Source: Entoloma clypeatum (taxonomy: Eukaryota; Basidiomycota; Agaricomycetes; Agaricales; Entolomataceae). Taken from it: a stretch of 64,000 nucleotides of DNA. The notes beneath the pieces are model-generated. The model ran no database searches, had not been told where the DNA came from, and saw only the letters and a program-made list of their open reading frames with translations. The stretch covers positions 2,852,001 through 2,916,000 of the forward strand of contig OY751496.1 of assembly GCA_963565915.1 (NCBI GenBank), given 5' to 3'. The position numbers and the translations under genes are program-made. This document shows, in pieces, positions 1-10,504 of the stretch; the stretch's first letter is position 1, and each line of letters starts with the position of its first letter.

Positions 1-175
1 TGGGACTGTTGGGCAAGAAAGAGGGCCGTTGGGCACGAGAGAGGTCCGTTGGGCATGAGAGAGGTCTGTAGGGCACGAGAAAGGGCCGTTGGACATGAGT
101 GAGGGCCGTTGGACGTGAGTTGAGACCGTTGGGCGCGAGAGAGGGCCATTGGGCATGAGAGGGCTGGGCATCAGA
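1..175. repeat. GC-rich minisatellite, about 20-bp unit
   Basis: Degenerate head-to-tail copies of a unit reading roughly GTTGGGC(A/G)(C/T)GAGAGAGG run from the window edge to about 175. The same unit recurs at 1261-1560 (opposite orientation) and 5030-5900 (same orientation). Open frames through it are low-complexity Pro/Asn/Gly-rich translations in several frames and are not genes. Confidence 0.85.
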
Positions 176-239
176 GTCAGATGGCGAACTGGGCAAAGGG
201 TTTGGCCCAGAAAAGCAAACAAGGCCAAAGAGCCTGCGC

Positions 240-1240
240 CTGCCCTCGTTTGGACGTGCATCACGCCCATATCAAATGTGTCAAATAAATGTAAACACAC
301 TTACAAAAAACATCGCACATCTGCCTACATGTCTTACACAGGAGCAACACAGTTTGTGCACAATATCAATTAAGTATTATAGCGTCATATGTCACTTTCT
401 ATGTATTTATTTTGTGAAATTTCGCCACGGACTTTATGATATAGCGATGTGGCGCTCCCACCAAATAATAGTAAACAAGGTGCAGAATGCATTGCGCAGG
501 CGCGCGCGGCCCCTTCCTCATAGTCTAATAATAGATTGAGGTAATAGAACTATATAGTACATGGGATATGTATTCACCTTCTGAAACACCTTATATAAAT
601 TTTAGAAGTCCAGATCAGATAGGGATAATCAAATGTACATATTTCAGTAAAAGTATTATATCTCCCTAATGAATGAACCAAATTTGAAAAATGAAGGTGC
701 TGGGAGGTCCCCTGAATGAGGAGAATCCAATCCTGGAATAAAAATTTTTGGTGAAATTTTCGACCTATCTTTGCTCATATTCACCTTAGAAAGTCCTTTA
801 ATTTTATTTGAAGGGTCTCAATAGGTTCACATACAATGATTCAATAGCATATATATATTACAGGTAGTTTAAAGTGGTTGTGGAAAGGAAGAAGCAAGAA
901 AATACTGGTTTTTGTGTTTGAGAGAACTCATAATGCACTGTTTATCATGATTTACAGTGTGTTTTGTGTATCATTTTGCAGTACAGACTTTCTACCATAC
1001 ATATCTCATGTATCTAATTGTTTAAATGCTTACTATTAGCTTCTAAGTATCTCTACATACTGTAGGTTTAGAACTATTTTTAGGACTTCCAGTGCCACAG
1101 ATTGGGCATTGACGGCGCGATTTTCAACGACACGCGTCGCTCGGCATTCATGCCAAGGACTCTCGGCAATTGCCAAAAGTTGAACCATAAATCAGACCTC
1201 GAGCGAAATCTTCCCACACTCTTTTTATCCCCCCACCTCC
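240..1240 (-). repeat. Left arm of an imperfect inverted repeat
   Basis: This non-coding stretch is an inverted, diverged copy of about 5960-7450. Matching landmarks are the CGCAGGCGCGCG block near 500 against CGCGCCTGCGC near 7185, the TTTCAGTAAAAGTATTATATCTCC block near 642 against its complement near 7030, and the GGCAATTGCC/CATTCATGCC block near 1150 against 5995-6025. It therefore belongs to the same repeat family as the hAT-like element at 4060-7971. Its own terminal repeat is not visible, so this copy is truncated. Confidence 0.7.
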
Positions 1241-1260
1241 ACTCCACCTGGCTCCACTTC

Positions 1261-1560
1261 CGCCCAATGGCCACCACCGCTGCTCAACGGCTGCCCCTCG
1301 TGCCCAACGGCCCCCTCTAATGCCCAACGGCCTCCCTTCGCGCCCAACGCCCCCCTCTAATGCCCCTTCACGCCCAATGGCCTCCTTGCGTGCCCAACGG
1401 CCCCTACTAGCACCCAACGGCCCCTTCTAACACCCAACAGCCTCCCTGCGCGCCCAACAGCTGCCCCTTGTGCCCAACGGCCGCCCTTCGTGCTCAAGGT
1501 ACCCCTCGCGTGCTCAACGGCCCCCCCACTCGCGTCCAATGGCGTCGTCTCGTGCCCAAC
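1261..1560 (-). repeat. Minisatellite (CCCAACGG type), inverted copy
   Basis: About 300 bp of tandem units of the type GCCCAACGGCC(C/T)CC, the reverse complement of the 5030-5900 array. It sits next to the left inverted-repeat arm, as the other array sits next to the right arm. The following 1560-1640 contains ACCAGTCTAGACCAGTTTGGACC-like sequence, inverted relative to 4910-4980. Confidence 0.8.
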
Positions 1561-1639
1561 ACATGTTTTTAGATTATTAGTGTATTACCGTAGTTACGAC
1601 CAGTCTAGACCAGTTTGGACCGGTCCAGTCCAAGCAAAA

Positions 1640-2730
1640 TGACATGCCGAGACCAGTTCCCCCCGGTTTGGTCTCAGTCTATCATATTTCTGATGAGGGA
1701 TTAGCTAAGCTATATCGGGATGAAGTCTGGAAACTTCATGGATTACCGGAAATGCTGACATCAGATCGAGGACCACAATTCGCGGCAACTTTTATGAAAG
1801 AATTAAACAAGATCCTGAGGATTACAACTAAATTATCAACGGCATACCATCCGCAAACAGATGGACAAATGGAACGAATCAACCAGGAGTTGGAACAGTA
1901 TCTAAGATCATTTATTGGCAAACATATTGGCCCGAATGGATGGCAAGCGCGGAGCCCGCCTACAATAATAAGATACACACAGCAACTCAGTTTTCGCTGT
2001 TCTATGTAAATTATGGATTCAACCCTAGGATGGGCATAGAACCTTGGAGGGCAGAAAAGTCAGAACCGGCAAAAGAATTCGCGGAGCGAATGAAGAAGAT
2101 TCATGAGGAGGCAGAACCGGCACTAGTAAAAGCACGAGAAGAGATGGAACGGTATGCGAACCTAAAACGGGGTGATACACCAATTTACAAAGTTGGCGAC
2201 AAAGTTTGGTTATTGACTAAAGACCTGAAGTTGAACCGACCCTTAAAGAAACTTGCCGAACAATGGATTGGACCCTATACCATAACCAAAATCATTTCGT
2301 CACACGCTGTGGAACTTAAATTGCCAAAGTCGTGGAAAATTCACCTGGTAATTAACGTATCATGGGTTCGATTATTCAAGGAACCTGTATATAAGTCTCA
2401 AACGATGCGAGTGCCGAACCCCATTGTAATCAACAGAGAAGAAGAACATGAGGTGTCTAAAGTTATTGACTCAAGAATGAAGAGAGGGAAGTTGGAGTAC
2501 CTGGTACAATGGGAGGGTCTGACTCAGGACCACAACATGTGGGAACCCGAGGATCACCTGGAACATGCCAAGAAAGTGGTGGAGGACTTCTTTAAATTAA
2601 ACCTGAATGCACCCCGGCGCTTACATGCAAACATCTTTGAAGGATTGGAATTTAAACCATATGAGAATTTCATGGACACCCCGGATGACATCATATCTTG
2701 CCTGGAAGTCAAGATCTAGAAAGGGGGTAA
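1640..2730 (+). mobile_element. Ty3/gypsy chromodomain integrase remnant
   Basis: This is the 3' end of a chromovirus-type pol gene. The first frame (1644-2009) carries an integrase core with SDRGPQF and the [17 protein letters not shown] motif, which supply the second and third acidic catalytic residues. The frame then shifts near 1940 into a second frame ending at 2719. That frame has the usual GPY/F-like segment (WIGPYTI) and a C-terminal chromodomain (VSKVIDSRMKRGKLEYLVQWEG...W-EPEDHL). Gag, protease, reverse transcriptase, RNase H and the first integrase Asp are absent. A polypurine stretch (GAAAGGGGG) and an LTR follow. It is a truncated, frameshifted relic. Confidence 0.9.
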
Positions 2731-2967
2731 TGTTATGATCATATTTTCACTTTTCACTTTATCTTATCTCGATCTTATCTACATCTTATTGTACATGAGA
2801 ACATCTTATCATTATCATGCAGCAGGATGCACAAGATCCGGAATCGCGCAGCATGACGTTGCCTCAATGCAGCCTCATGGTATTTACATATATAAGTAGG
2901 GTACTTTCACTTGTATTCGATAGCTTGTTCTCTTGAGATTCCCGCTGGGTCTCTTGGCAATACAACA
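2731..2967 (+). repeat. 3' LTR of the Ty3/gypsy remnant
   Basis: The segment starts TGTTATGATC right after the polypurine tract and ends TACAACA, giving the TG...CA ends and short inverted termini expected of an LTR. A TATA-like ATATATAAG lies near 2890. The 5' LTR is not in the window, so a target duplication cannot be checked. Confidence 0.75.
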
Positions 2968-3935
2968 CCTTCATCATCTTTCCATGTTTTTCCTCTAAGT
3001 TCAGAAGTTTGGGCTCGCAACATCGTTAGACTTAGCATCGCCTCAACAACGGCGGTCGAGGTTGGTCCTATCCTTCCATGGAGGTAGATCACAGGCAGGG
3101 TCAGGAAATTCAATGTCATGTACAGGCACAACAATCTAGGCAACATGGTTAATTGTATTCAAGAAAGGAGCCCGAAATTGATTACCTCCCTGCCAACCTC
3201 CTTGTTCCAGAGAGTAAGCTGGTTATTGGTGATCAAAACCACCATCCCTGACAACCCTAACACCGAGTCATTTCCAATGACAATAATAATATGATTGCTG
3301 ATCTCCACAGGTCTAGGCAATGGTTGATGGGTAGGAGGTGCAGAAATTTCGAGATAATGCAAAGGCACAACAACCTGGTACCCAGTTAATTAAGTTCCAG
3401 ACAGGAAGAGAGAACATTTGCCGCCTTGCAGAGCTCCACATTCCACACAGTAATCTGGTCATGGACAATCAAAACCACCTTTCCTGATGACCCTGTATCC
3501 TTTCCAGCTACAACAAGAACAGTATCACCGATCTTCACGGCTCTGGGTGGTGGTTTGGGGGCAACAATGGAGATGGGAGGGTCAAAAAATTCAACAAAAT
3601 GCAAAGGCACAACGAACTGAAGTATTCATCAGTTTAGAATGGTTATAGAAATATGAGCATTTATCTCCCAAGCTAGCTGCATGTTCCATGTGATAACCTA
3701 TTCATCCACTGCTGAGACAACTATGCCAGTCAATCCCAAATCATTTCCGGCTATAGCGATGATATAATTGCCAGCCCTGAAATGCCGACAAAGGGCAGAG
3801 AGGGGGGCTGTAATCCGAACATTCTGTAGGAGAAGAATCTCCGCTTCATCGCCAACGAGGTTTTGAATTCTGCCCAGCAATCTGTTGTGATTCTACATCA
3901 TGCCCTCTCAAAACCCCAAAGTGCCCCCAAATCAT
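2968..3935 (-). pseudogene. Decayed gene with repeated KOW-like domains
   Basis: On the minus strand four diverged blocks of about 220-240 bp share the pattern VVP(L/V)H-x-(V/L/I)E(F/I)-x-x-PP followed by a KOW-like segment. The blocks lie at about 3698-3880, 3386-3610, 3159-3380 and 3050-3146. The clearest is VKIGDTVLVVAGKDTGSSGK followed by VVLI; others read AIAGNDLGLTGIVV and IVIGNDSVLGLSGMVV. KOW domains of SPT5-type proteins bind RNA or proteins, and I infer a tandem-KOW, SPT5-like relative. Blocks are separated by stops and possible introns, and no continuous gene can be assembled. The gypsy LTR abuts one side and the hAT-like element at 4060 interrupts the other. Confidence 0.5.
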
Positions 3936-4161
3936 TTTATTTCAGCACAACAACCATGGGAGGCATGATGCCTAATTTCTTGTTATTTTGGATGTATTGG
4001 GCCCTTATATATATGTTTTTGAGATTAAAAGAACCGAGTTTGTGTGAATCATTTGGATCTAGTGTTTGAGGGTTCAGTTCAGTTCGGTTTTTTGCCTCCG
4101 AGAGGGATGGACCGAGACCGAGACCGGTCTTTCAATACCACAAAAATGTAAAAAACGGGAC

Positions 4162-4303
4162 TGGTGGAGCTGGGGCGCAGCCCCAGCTCCACCCAGACAC
4201 ATGTTGTAGCCTATATACATCTGCTGACCATGTGTATGTACCCTAGGTCTTCACTATGCTACTGTCATGATCCCACCTGCGACCGCTCCCACCTCTTCAT
4301 GTG
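4162..4303 (+). repeat. Direct repeat copy 1 inside the hAT-like element
   Basis: About 140 bp, including CACATGTTGTAGCCTATATA and CCTAGGTCTTCACTATGCTA, recurs with roughly 90 % identity at 4770-4915. A short palindrome (GGAGCTGGGGCGCAGCCCCAG) opens it. The intervening 470 bp contains promoter-like sequence (CATATATAG near 4484) and a short open frame beginning at 4644 that I cannot identify. Confidence 0.75.
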
Positions 4304-4769
4304 GTGATGAGAGTGCTCTTTGTTTCTACGCACTTGTTGTTTTTTCGCCTTCATTTTTGTGTCTTGCCATTTAGCTCAGCCTCGCGTCATTCCGTTTTGA
4401 GCATCGGTCACCCATGTGCACGTGTTCACCATCATACCATGCATCGACCTCACCAGAGCTGAGCTCACTCCTCTGATCATCACCATATATAGCCATTGTC
4501 ATTCCATCTCCCCATGACATTCTACTCATTTATTTGAACCCGACAACAATCTTCAAGATCACCTTTACTTTTCGGACTACTCACCAGCCAAAGATCGGAC
4601 TGCCGCTGCCAGAGTCGCAACCGTGCGTGGAGCTGTTTAATCTGTGATGGACGTGGGAATGCTGGATTTGGATTGGAGGTCTCGAGGGATCAGTTGTGCG
4701 AGGTTTCAGGGTTTTCATTGGGTCAGAGAGGGCTGTAGGCGGCGAAGACGCCGCCATGTTCAAGGGGGG

Positions 4770-4915
4770 AACCTGGAGCAGGGGCTGCGCCCTGGCTCCA
4801 CCCGGACACATGTTGTAACCTATATACACCTGCTGACTGTGTGTATGTACCCTAGGTCTTCACTATGCTACTGTCATGATCCCGCCTGCGACCACTCCCA
4901 CCTCTCCACCGGACC
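4770..4915 (+). repeat. Direct repeat copy 2 inside the hAT-like element
   Basis: Second copy of the 4162-4303 segment with the same landmarks (CACATGTTGTAACCTATATA and CCTAGGTCTTCACTATGCTA). The two copies bracket a 470-bp middle portion, so this could be an LTR-like pair of a tiny insertion or a simple duplication. No target duplication was found. Confidence 0.7.
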
Positions 4916-5029
4916 GTACAGGACCGGTCCATCGCACCCACAGAGGGTGGACCAAACCAGTCTGCACCAGTCTGAACTGGTTTTGTATTATATATTGTGT
5001 CTAAATATACATGCTGTATGTAATGTCAG

Positions 5030-5900
5030 TGGGCATGAGAAGGGGCTGTTGGGCTTGAAGGAAGGGTGTTGCGCGCAAAGAAAGGGCGTTGTGCGCAGGT
5101 TGGAGGCCATTAGGCACGAAAGGGGGGGCTGTTGGGCACGGGTCGCGGCAGCTGGGCACAAGAGGGGGCCGTAGGGCTTGAAGGAAACATGTTGTGTGTG
5201 AAAGGGGGGTGTTGGCGCAAGTTGGAGGGCATTAGGCAGGAAGGAAGGGCGATGCGTGGGAAGAGAGAGCGTTGCGCGTGAGTTGGAGGTTGTAAGGCAC
5301 GAAAGGGTGTCGTTGGGGGCGAGAGAGGACCGTGGGGGGCGAGAAGGTGCTGTTGGGCACGCCTTGACACTGTTGGGCACAGAGAGGGCAGTTGGGTGTC
5401 ATAGAGGGCCGTTGGGCGCTAGTAAGGGCAGGACGCCGTTGGGTGTGAGTGGGAGGCCATTGGGCACTAGAGGGAGCCGTTCGAGGGCATTGGGCATGAG
5501 TCGCAGTCGTTGGGCGTGAGTGGGAGGCCATTTGGGCATTAGAGGGAGCCGTTGGGCACATTGGGCGCAAGTGGACGTCGTTGGAGCCATTTGAGGGCAT
5601 TGGGCGTGAGTCGCAGTCGTTGGGCGCGAGTGGATGCCGTTGGGCGTTAGAGGGAGCCGTTGGGCACGAGTGGACACTGTTGGGTGCGAGTGGGAGGCCG
5701 TTGGGCACGTTGGGCATGAGTCGTGGTCGTTGGGCGTGAGTGGACACCGTTGGGCATTAGAGGGAGCTGTTGGGTATGTTGGGCGCGAGTGGACGCCATT
5801 GGGCATGAGTGGGAGGCAGTTGGGCATTAGAGGGGGCCGTTGGGCGTTAGTCGACCCTGTTGGGCGCTATAGGGGGTCGTTGTGCATGAGGGGCAGGCAT
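5030..5900. repeat. Minisatellite array, about 20-30-bp GTTGGGC units
   Basis: About 870 bp of degenerate units such as GTTGGGC(G/A)(C/T)GAGTGGA(C/T)GCC and GGGCATTAGAGGGAGCC, arranged in higher-order groups. Long overlapping frames on both strands (for example Pro-Asn-Gly and Ala-Gln-Arg repeats) arise from the repeat and show no domain signal. Confidence 0.85.
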
Positions 5901-6277
5901 TGGGGGGGGGGAAGTGGCTGGGTGAAGTGAAGGTGGGGGATAAAAAAAGTGTGGGAATGTTGGGCTGGCTGTCGACTTATGTATGGTTCGACTTTCGGCA
6001 ATTGCTGAGAGTGCTTGGCATCAATGCCGAGCAATGCGCATCGTTGAAACTCACGCCTTCGATGCCCAATTTGTGGCACTGTAAGTTCTAAAAATAGTTT
6101 GTAACTTATGTAGAGATACTTAGAAGCTAATAGTAAGCATATAACCAGTTAAATATATGAGCTATATAGGTAGAATTTTGAAATGATGCATCAAAACAAT
6201 GGCACACTATAAATCGTGATCAACAGGGCATCATCATGGGTTTTCTCAAACACAAAAACAACCTTTTCTTACTTCCT

Positions 6278-6790
6278 TTTTTTTTTTTTTTTTTTTCTTA
6301 TTCAACAATTTATATAGCGGTATACTAGGGGTACAGTCTGCTTGACATAGAGTAAACTACATCAATCCAAGGATCTACGTACACATGAAGAACAAGCAGC
6401 GCAAAGCTCCGTCGAGCTGATAAGTCCTTGCGCCAGGACAGGGGAGTCTGTTATAAACAAACATGTTAGTATGTGCACCCGAATATTCAGCCGCGCGATA
6501 CAGGAGCACTCCAACCTTGTGAGGTTGGCCGTTGACGGCGCTGGGGGGTGTCTGCGCCCTACCCACCAAAGAAGCACCTATGTGGTTCTTACCCTTCGAT
6601 CACGTTCGCTTGCCAGAGGGGGCTGCACCCCTTTGAGCCCAGCACGCTACCACGTGATTACCGCCAACGGTTGTGTTGGGCGTTGGATGGTCTCTGAAGG
6701 CAAAAGCCCCAGGATTGTCCATAATGAATTTTCCAAAGACATCCCAGATGGGAGTGTTCCTCGAGAAGGTGGGCATGTCTGGTGGCCTGC
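6278..6790 (-). mobile_element. Poly-A retroposed insertion with target duplication
   Basis: A 513-bp insert interrupts the right arm relative to the left arm (compare 880-895). It is flanked by an exact 14-bp direct repeat TTTTCTTACTTCCT (6264-6277 and 6791-6804). One end is a run of 20 T (6277-6296), so the inserted strand is minus and ends in poly-A. That combination is the signature of LINE-mediated retroposition (a SINE or processed transcript). A minus-strand frame containing WDVFGKFIMDNPGAFAFRDH and VVACWAQRGAAPSGKRT ends near 6600. I do not recognise the source gene. Confidence 0.8.
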
Positions 6791-8088
6791 TTTTCTTACT
6801 TCCTCCCTTCCACAACCACTGTAGTCTATATGTACTGTATATATACCATTGTAACATTGTATGTAAATCTACTCAGACCATTCAAATCAAGCCCAAGGAC
6901 CTAATAAGGTGAATAGAAGCAAAATAGGTCGAAAATTTGACCAAAGAATTTGGTTTCAGCTTTGGATTCTCCTCATTCAGGGGACCTCACAGCACATCTG
7001 TTTTTCAAATTTTGTGCATTCATTATGGAGATATAACACTTTTACTGAAATATGCACATTTCATCATTTCTATCTTATCTAGAGATCTAAAAATTATACA
7101 AGGTGTTTCAGAAGGTGAATACATATATATTGATGAGTTCTATCATATTAAACTATTATTAGATCATGAGGAAGGCACCGCACGCGCCTGCGCAATGCAT
7201 TTGCACATTGTTTACCATTGTTTGGTGTAAAGCATCGCATCGCTATATGCTCAAATCCGTGGCGAAAATTCATGAAATAAATACATATTTATTGACATGT
7301 GATATTCTGGTACATAATTGATATAGTCTGTAAGCTTACTTTCTCCTGTGTAGCCATATTAAGGATAAATGCGATGTTTTTTGAGTTTGTTTACATATAT
7401 TTGACACATTTGATGCGCGCATGTCGCGCATCATCCAACATTGAATCAATGCATCCACCCATTGCTCGCTCCGCAATGAGAGGCACACAGATATAACAAA
7501 AATAACACAGTAATAATAGTACAGATACAACAAAAATAGCACTTTAAACACAGATACAAAAAAAATAACACTGTAATCATATGTTTTAGCTATGTTTTCA
7601 CCATGTTTCACTCAATTCTTAACCTTTGTGACTCTGAGCAAAAGTTTATATACAAGCTAGAAATGTATTCCACTCAGTTGTAGCTTCAAAACATGCCTTG
7701 GACCGATGAAATTGGACTATAAATATCTAGAATTGCAGATTACTGAAAAATCTCCAAAAATTGTAGAATATTAGGGGGGTTGAAGGTGTATCCCAAAGGG
7801 CAAAAAGACCGGTCTTTTTGCCGTCTAAGTCAAAAAAAAAATCTAGACTGAACTGCAGTCTAAATTTTCTAAAACATATAGACCTTAGACCGTGGTTCAG
7901 TCCAACGTGGTCTATTTTTCAGTTCAGTTCAGTCTGGTTCAGGTCTATGTAGACTGAACCTTCGAACACTATTTGGATCTTATTGTTGATCCCAATCCAT
8001 CAACCAATTCATGATCATCCTGACTGATCAGCACAGCTCGCTGGGACCCTGGACAGGTTTAGATGCAGAAAATTGACTGTGAGCGACA

Positions 8089-8449
8089 TTGTTGTCAATA
8101 CTTCTCCCCTCCCTACTTGATTTAATTTATTTAATTTATTTAATTTTATTTAATTTCCTGGCCATATACACCTATAGTACCACAGCCATCCGGCTTCACT
8201 CATTGTCCAACCTCCCCGTCGCCCCGAGTCCTGAGGAGAAACAAATTCTCGGAAATTACACCAGCACCCTCGTCATCAAAAATCAACGTATTCGGCTGGC
8301 TATCAAAGGCCTTGAACTCACCGTTGCCATCAACGAGGAGTTACTATATGATTGGAGCCTCAAGGAGAGTCCGAACTGGTCCGATCCCAACAACAACGAG
8401 GGATGGGGACAATGACTCTGTGAGGACACAGAGCTTGAAGAGGGGAACA
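8089..8449 (+). pseudogene. Retroelement 3' internal remnant with polypurine tract
   Basis: A 270-bp coding-like stretch (SNLPVAPSPEEKQILGNYTS ... LKESPNWSDPNNNEGWGQ) stops at 8415, and GAAGAGGGGAACA then lies directly before an LTR-like segment. The arrangement suggests the 3' end of a retrotransposon internal region, but the protein segment itself was not recognised. It could instead be a host gene fragment caught beside the LTR. An ATTTA-rich low-complexity tract (8118-8158) lies at its 5' side. Confidence 0.35.
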
Positions 8450-8819
8450 TGTTATGGACTCTATGGTATGCGGACGACATTATCACTTTTACTTATTGGC
8501 CTGGCTCAGCACCCTCTTACAAATACATTATGTCGCAACATCTATTTCCATTCCCTTCACTACTGCTCAGACTCATTCCGCAGTAGCTTTACTCAGCTCC
8601 GCAGTATGTATGACTCATTGTACATAGTCTTCCACAGTCGCCTTATTCATGCGCACTGCCTTCCGCAGTACTGACTCATCCGCTACTGCCTATAGTCAGT
8701 ACCTATATAAACCTCTTGTACTATAGTAGATTCCTTAGATTTAGCAATCACATTGCTCTTTGCCTTCCCACCTCCTGCATACTCTGCCCGAACCTTGGAA
8801 CGGTTTGTTAAGCATAACA
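8450..8819 (+). repeat. Probable LTR (370 bp)
   Basis: It begins TGTTATGGAC and ends AGCATAACA, so the ends are inverted TGTTATG/CATAACA. A TATA element (CCTATATAAACC near 8701) lies inside, as in an LTR promoter, and a polypurine tract (GAAGAGGGGAACA) immediately precedes it. No partner LTR is seen in the window and flanking 5-mers do not match, so this is a 3' LTR of a truncated element. Confidence 0.65.
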
Positions 8820-8912
8820 TGGATGAGACGGCCCATGAGCCTCTGGCGCGCTCGCTGAAAAGATAAGTCTCACTTGGTAAGCACTACAAATATGACTTAC
8901 ATGGTATATCAG

Positions 8913-9410
8913 TAGTGTTCAAGGGTTCAGTCTTATAAACTGGAAAATGAACCTGAACTGGACTGGACTGGACTGGAAGAGACCTGAACTGGCAGTTCAG
9001 GTCTCACTGATTTTGAGCTCAACCAGTCTCCAGTCTCTTCAAATTTGGAAAAAAATATGAACTGGTTCCAGTTTTTGACCATATATTCATTCAAAAACTG
9101 TACTTCTATGGGCAAAGATGTTCTTTTATACAGTTTTCAATTATTTATACAAGAGTTTATATCCAAAATGCTTGAGAAACATGTTATTGATAACAAATTG
9201 AGTATATTTTCAAGTTTTTGATTGAAAAAATAGGCTTTTGGTAGGTTTATAAATGGTTGAGGATTTTATCAGTTTAAACTGGTTTAAACCAGTCTTTACC
9301 AGTCCAGTCCAGTTTTTTCAGACTTTGAGAAAAAAAAAAAAAAACTGCCAGTCTCCAGTTCATCAATTTTTTGGTCAAAAAACTGGACTGGACTGAACCC
9401 TTAAACACTA
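8913..9410. mobile_element. hAT-type MITE, 498 bp
   Basis: The element starts TAGTGTTCAAGGGTTCAGTC and ends GACTGAACCCTTAAACACTA. It is flanked by the exact 8-bp duplication TATATCAG (8905-8912 and 9411-9418). The interior contains simple CTGGACTGGACTGG-type arrays and no coding frame. Its termini match those of the 3.9-kb element at 4060-7971, so both were probably mobilised by one hAT-family transposase. Confidence 0.88.
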
Positions 9411-9418
9411 TATATCAG

Positions 9419-10504
9419 TTCTGCTGCCCATTATTTCTTGCTCATTTCCTTCTTGTAAAACTGTCGGTGCCTGTTTTTTTTGTGTGGTGCGGTTGGGTGG
9501 ATTGTTTCATTTTAGGCACTTAACAGCCTCAGTGAATGGTGCTGAAAGCTGATGATGGCTCACCTTCTATCTGTGGGACTCGATCTTGAGACACCTTTCG
9601 GACATTGGCAAGCTCCGTTACATTTGCAAGGTAGGCTTGCTGCTGCGCCTTGTCCTCTCGCTTTGCTAAACATGCTCAGCGATGCTGGGCAAAACCACAT
9701 GAGGACCACCGTGTATGACATATATTGCACTCCTTAGTATTTCCTTGACTATCTTTAGGTGGCATATTCAGCGGTAAGACAGGAGAGGATGGTGGAATGA
9801 TTCTTTCATCAACAAGGTGAGGGGTCTTGGTTCATTGATTGTTGCAATCATGGGATAACCAAGTGACAACCAGAGGATAATCAACGGGGCATCCTGATAA
9901 TCAACGGGGCATCCTGATAATCAGCTGTGGCTTGGCTGGTGATTGAGATCAATGCATCTAGATAATCGGGTCGGCACCTCGGTTAAAAGCGGTTCCCGGT
10001 GATAGCCGGTTGCCGAATTTTCCGACATTATATTCTAGCCCCGCCCTAGATGATTGTTTTTCAACCTCCTATAGTTTCGCATTTAGCTGTAATCAAACAG
10101 CATGTGTCCTCACATCCAGAATTGATGTATACTTATCATTTTGCTTCAAAAAATCGGTTGTGCAAATTCACCATCGAGGCACGTGGCAGAGATCTGCGTG
10201 TCAGCGTGGCCCAGGCAGAGATCGCGAGGCTGACATCTTGGCAACACTTCACAATTTAAGATTGGATAAGAGTTGCAACTACCTCCCCGTCTACAGTATA
10301 TATAGATCATTATCCTTCGAAACCAACGCAGATCACGAGATGTAGCAATGGCGACGTCGGTCCCAGCCGTATGTGTATTAAAGCCCACTCAAGAGAAATT
10401 CGAATTCTCAGCTCAGGCAGCCACAAAACTTGTATCCCGCTGGTCGGTCCACACTTACTTACTCCCTTAAATCCAAAACTCCTCTTCGCTACCTCGACTT
10501 CATC
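9419..10504. other. Intergenic region with a short tandem repeat
   Basis: No supported gene lies here. Two exact copies of GATAATCAACGGGGCATCCT lie side by side at about 9877-9917. A TATA-like CAGTATATATAGATCA near 10297-10312 and a C/T-rich leader just before 10505 are the likely promoter and 5' untranslated region of the next gene. Confidence 0.5.

Larger units (their letters stand above)
4060..7971. mobile_element. hAT-like non-autonomous DNA element, 3.9 kb
   Basis: The element begins TAGTGTTTGAGGGTTCAGTT and ends GACTGAACCTTCGAACACTA, which are imperfect terminal inverted repeats. It is flanked by the exact 8-bp direct repeat TTTGGATC (4052-4059 and 7972-7979). TAGTG-type ends and 8-bp target duplications are features of the hAT superfamily. 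No transposase-like reading frame is visible inside, so it would depend on an autonomous relative. Contents in order are a duplicated 135-bp segment, a minisatellite, the right inverted-repeat arm and a retroposed insert. The 498-bp MITE at 8913-9410 has the same termini. Confidence 0.8.

Noticed and set aside
5030..5900. Long overlapping frames with Pro-Asn-Gly repeats that could be read as repeat proteins
   Set aside because: They occur in several frames and on both strands of a minisatellite, with no start context, introns or domain.
5030..5900. CRISPR-like regular repeat array
   Set aside because: Units are degenerate and contiguous without distinct spacers, and the genome is eukaryotic.
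8450..8819. Solo LTR with target duplication
   Set aside because: Flanking 5-mers do not match, and a polypurine tract precedes it, so it is better read as a 3' LTR of a truncated element.
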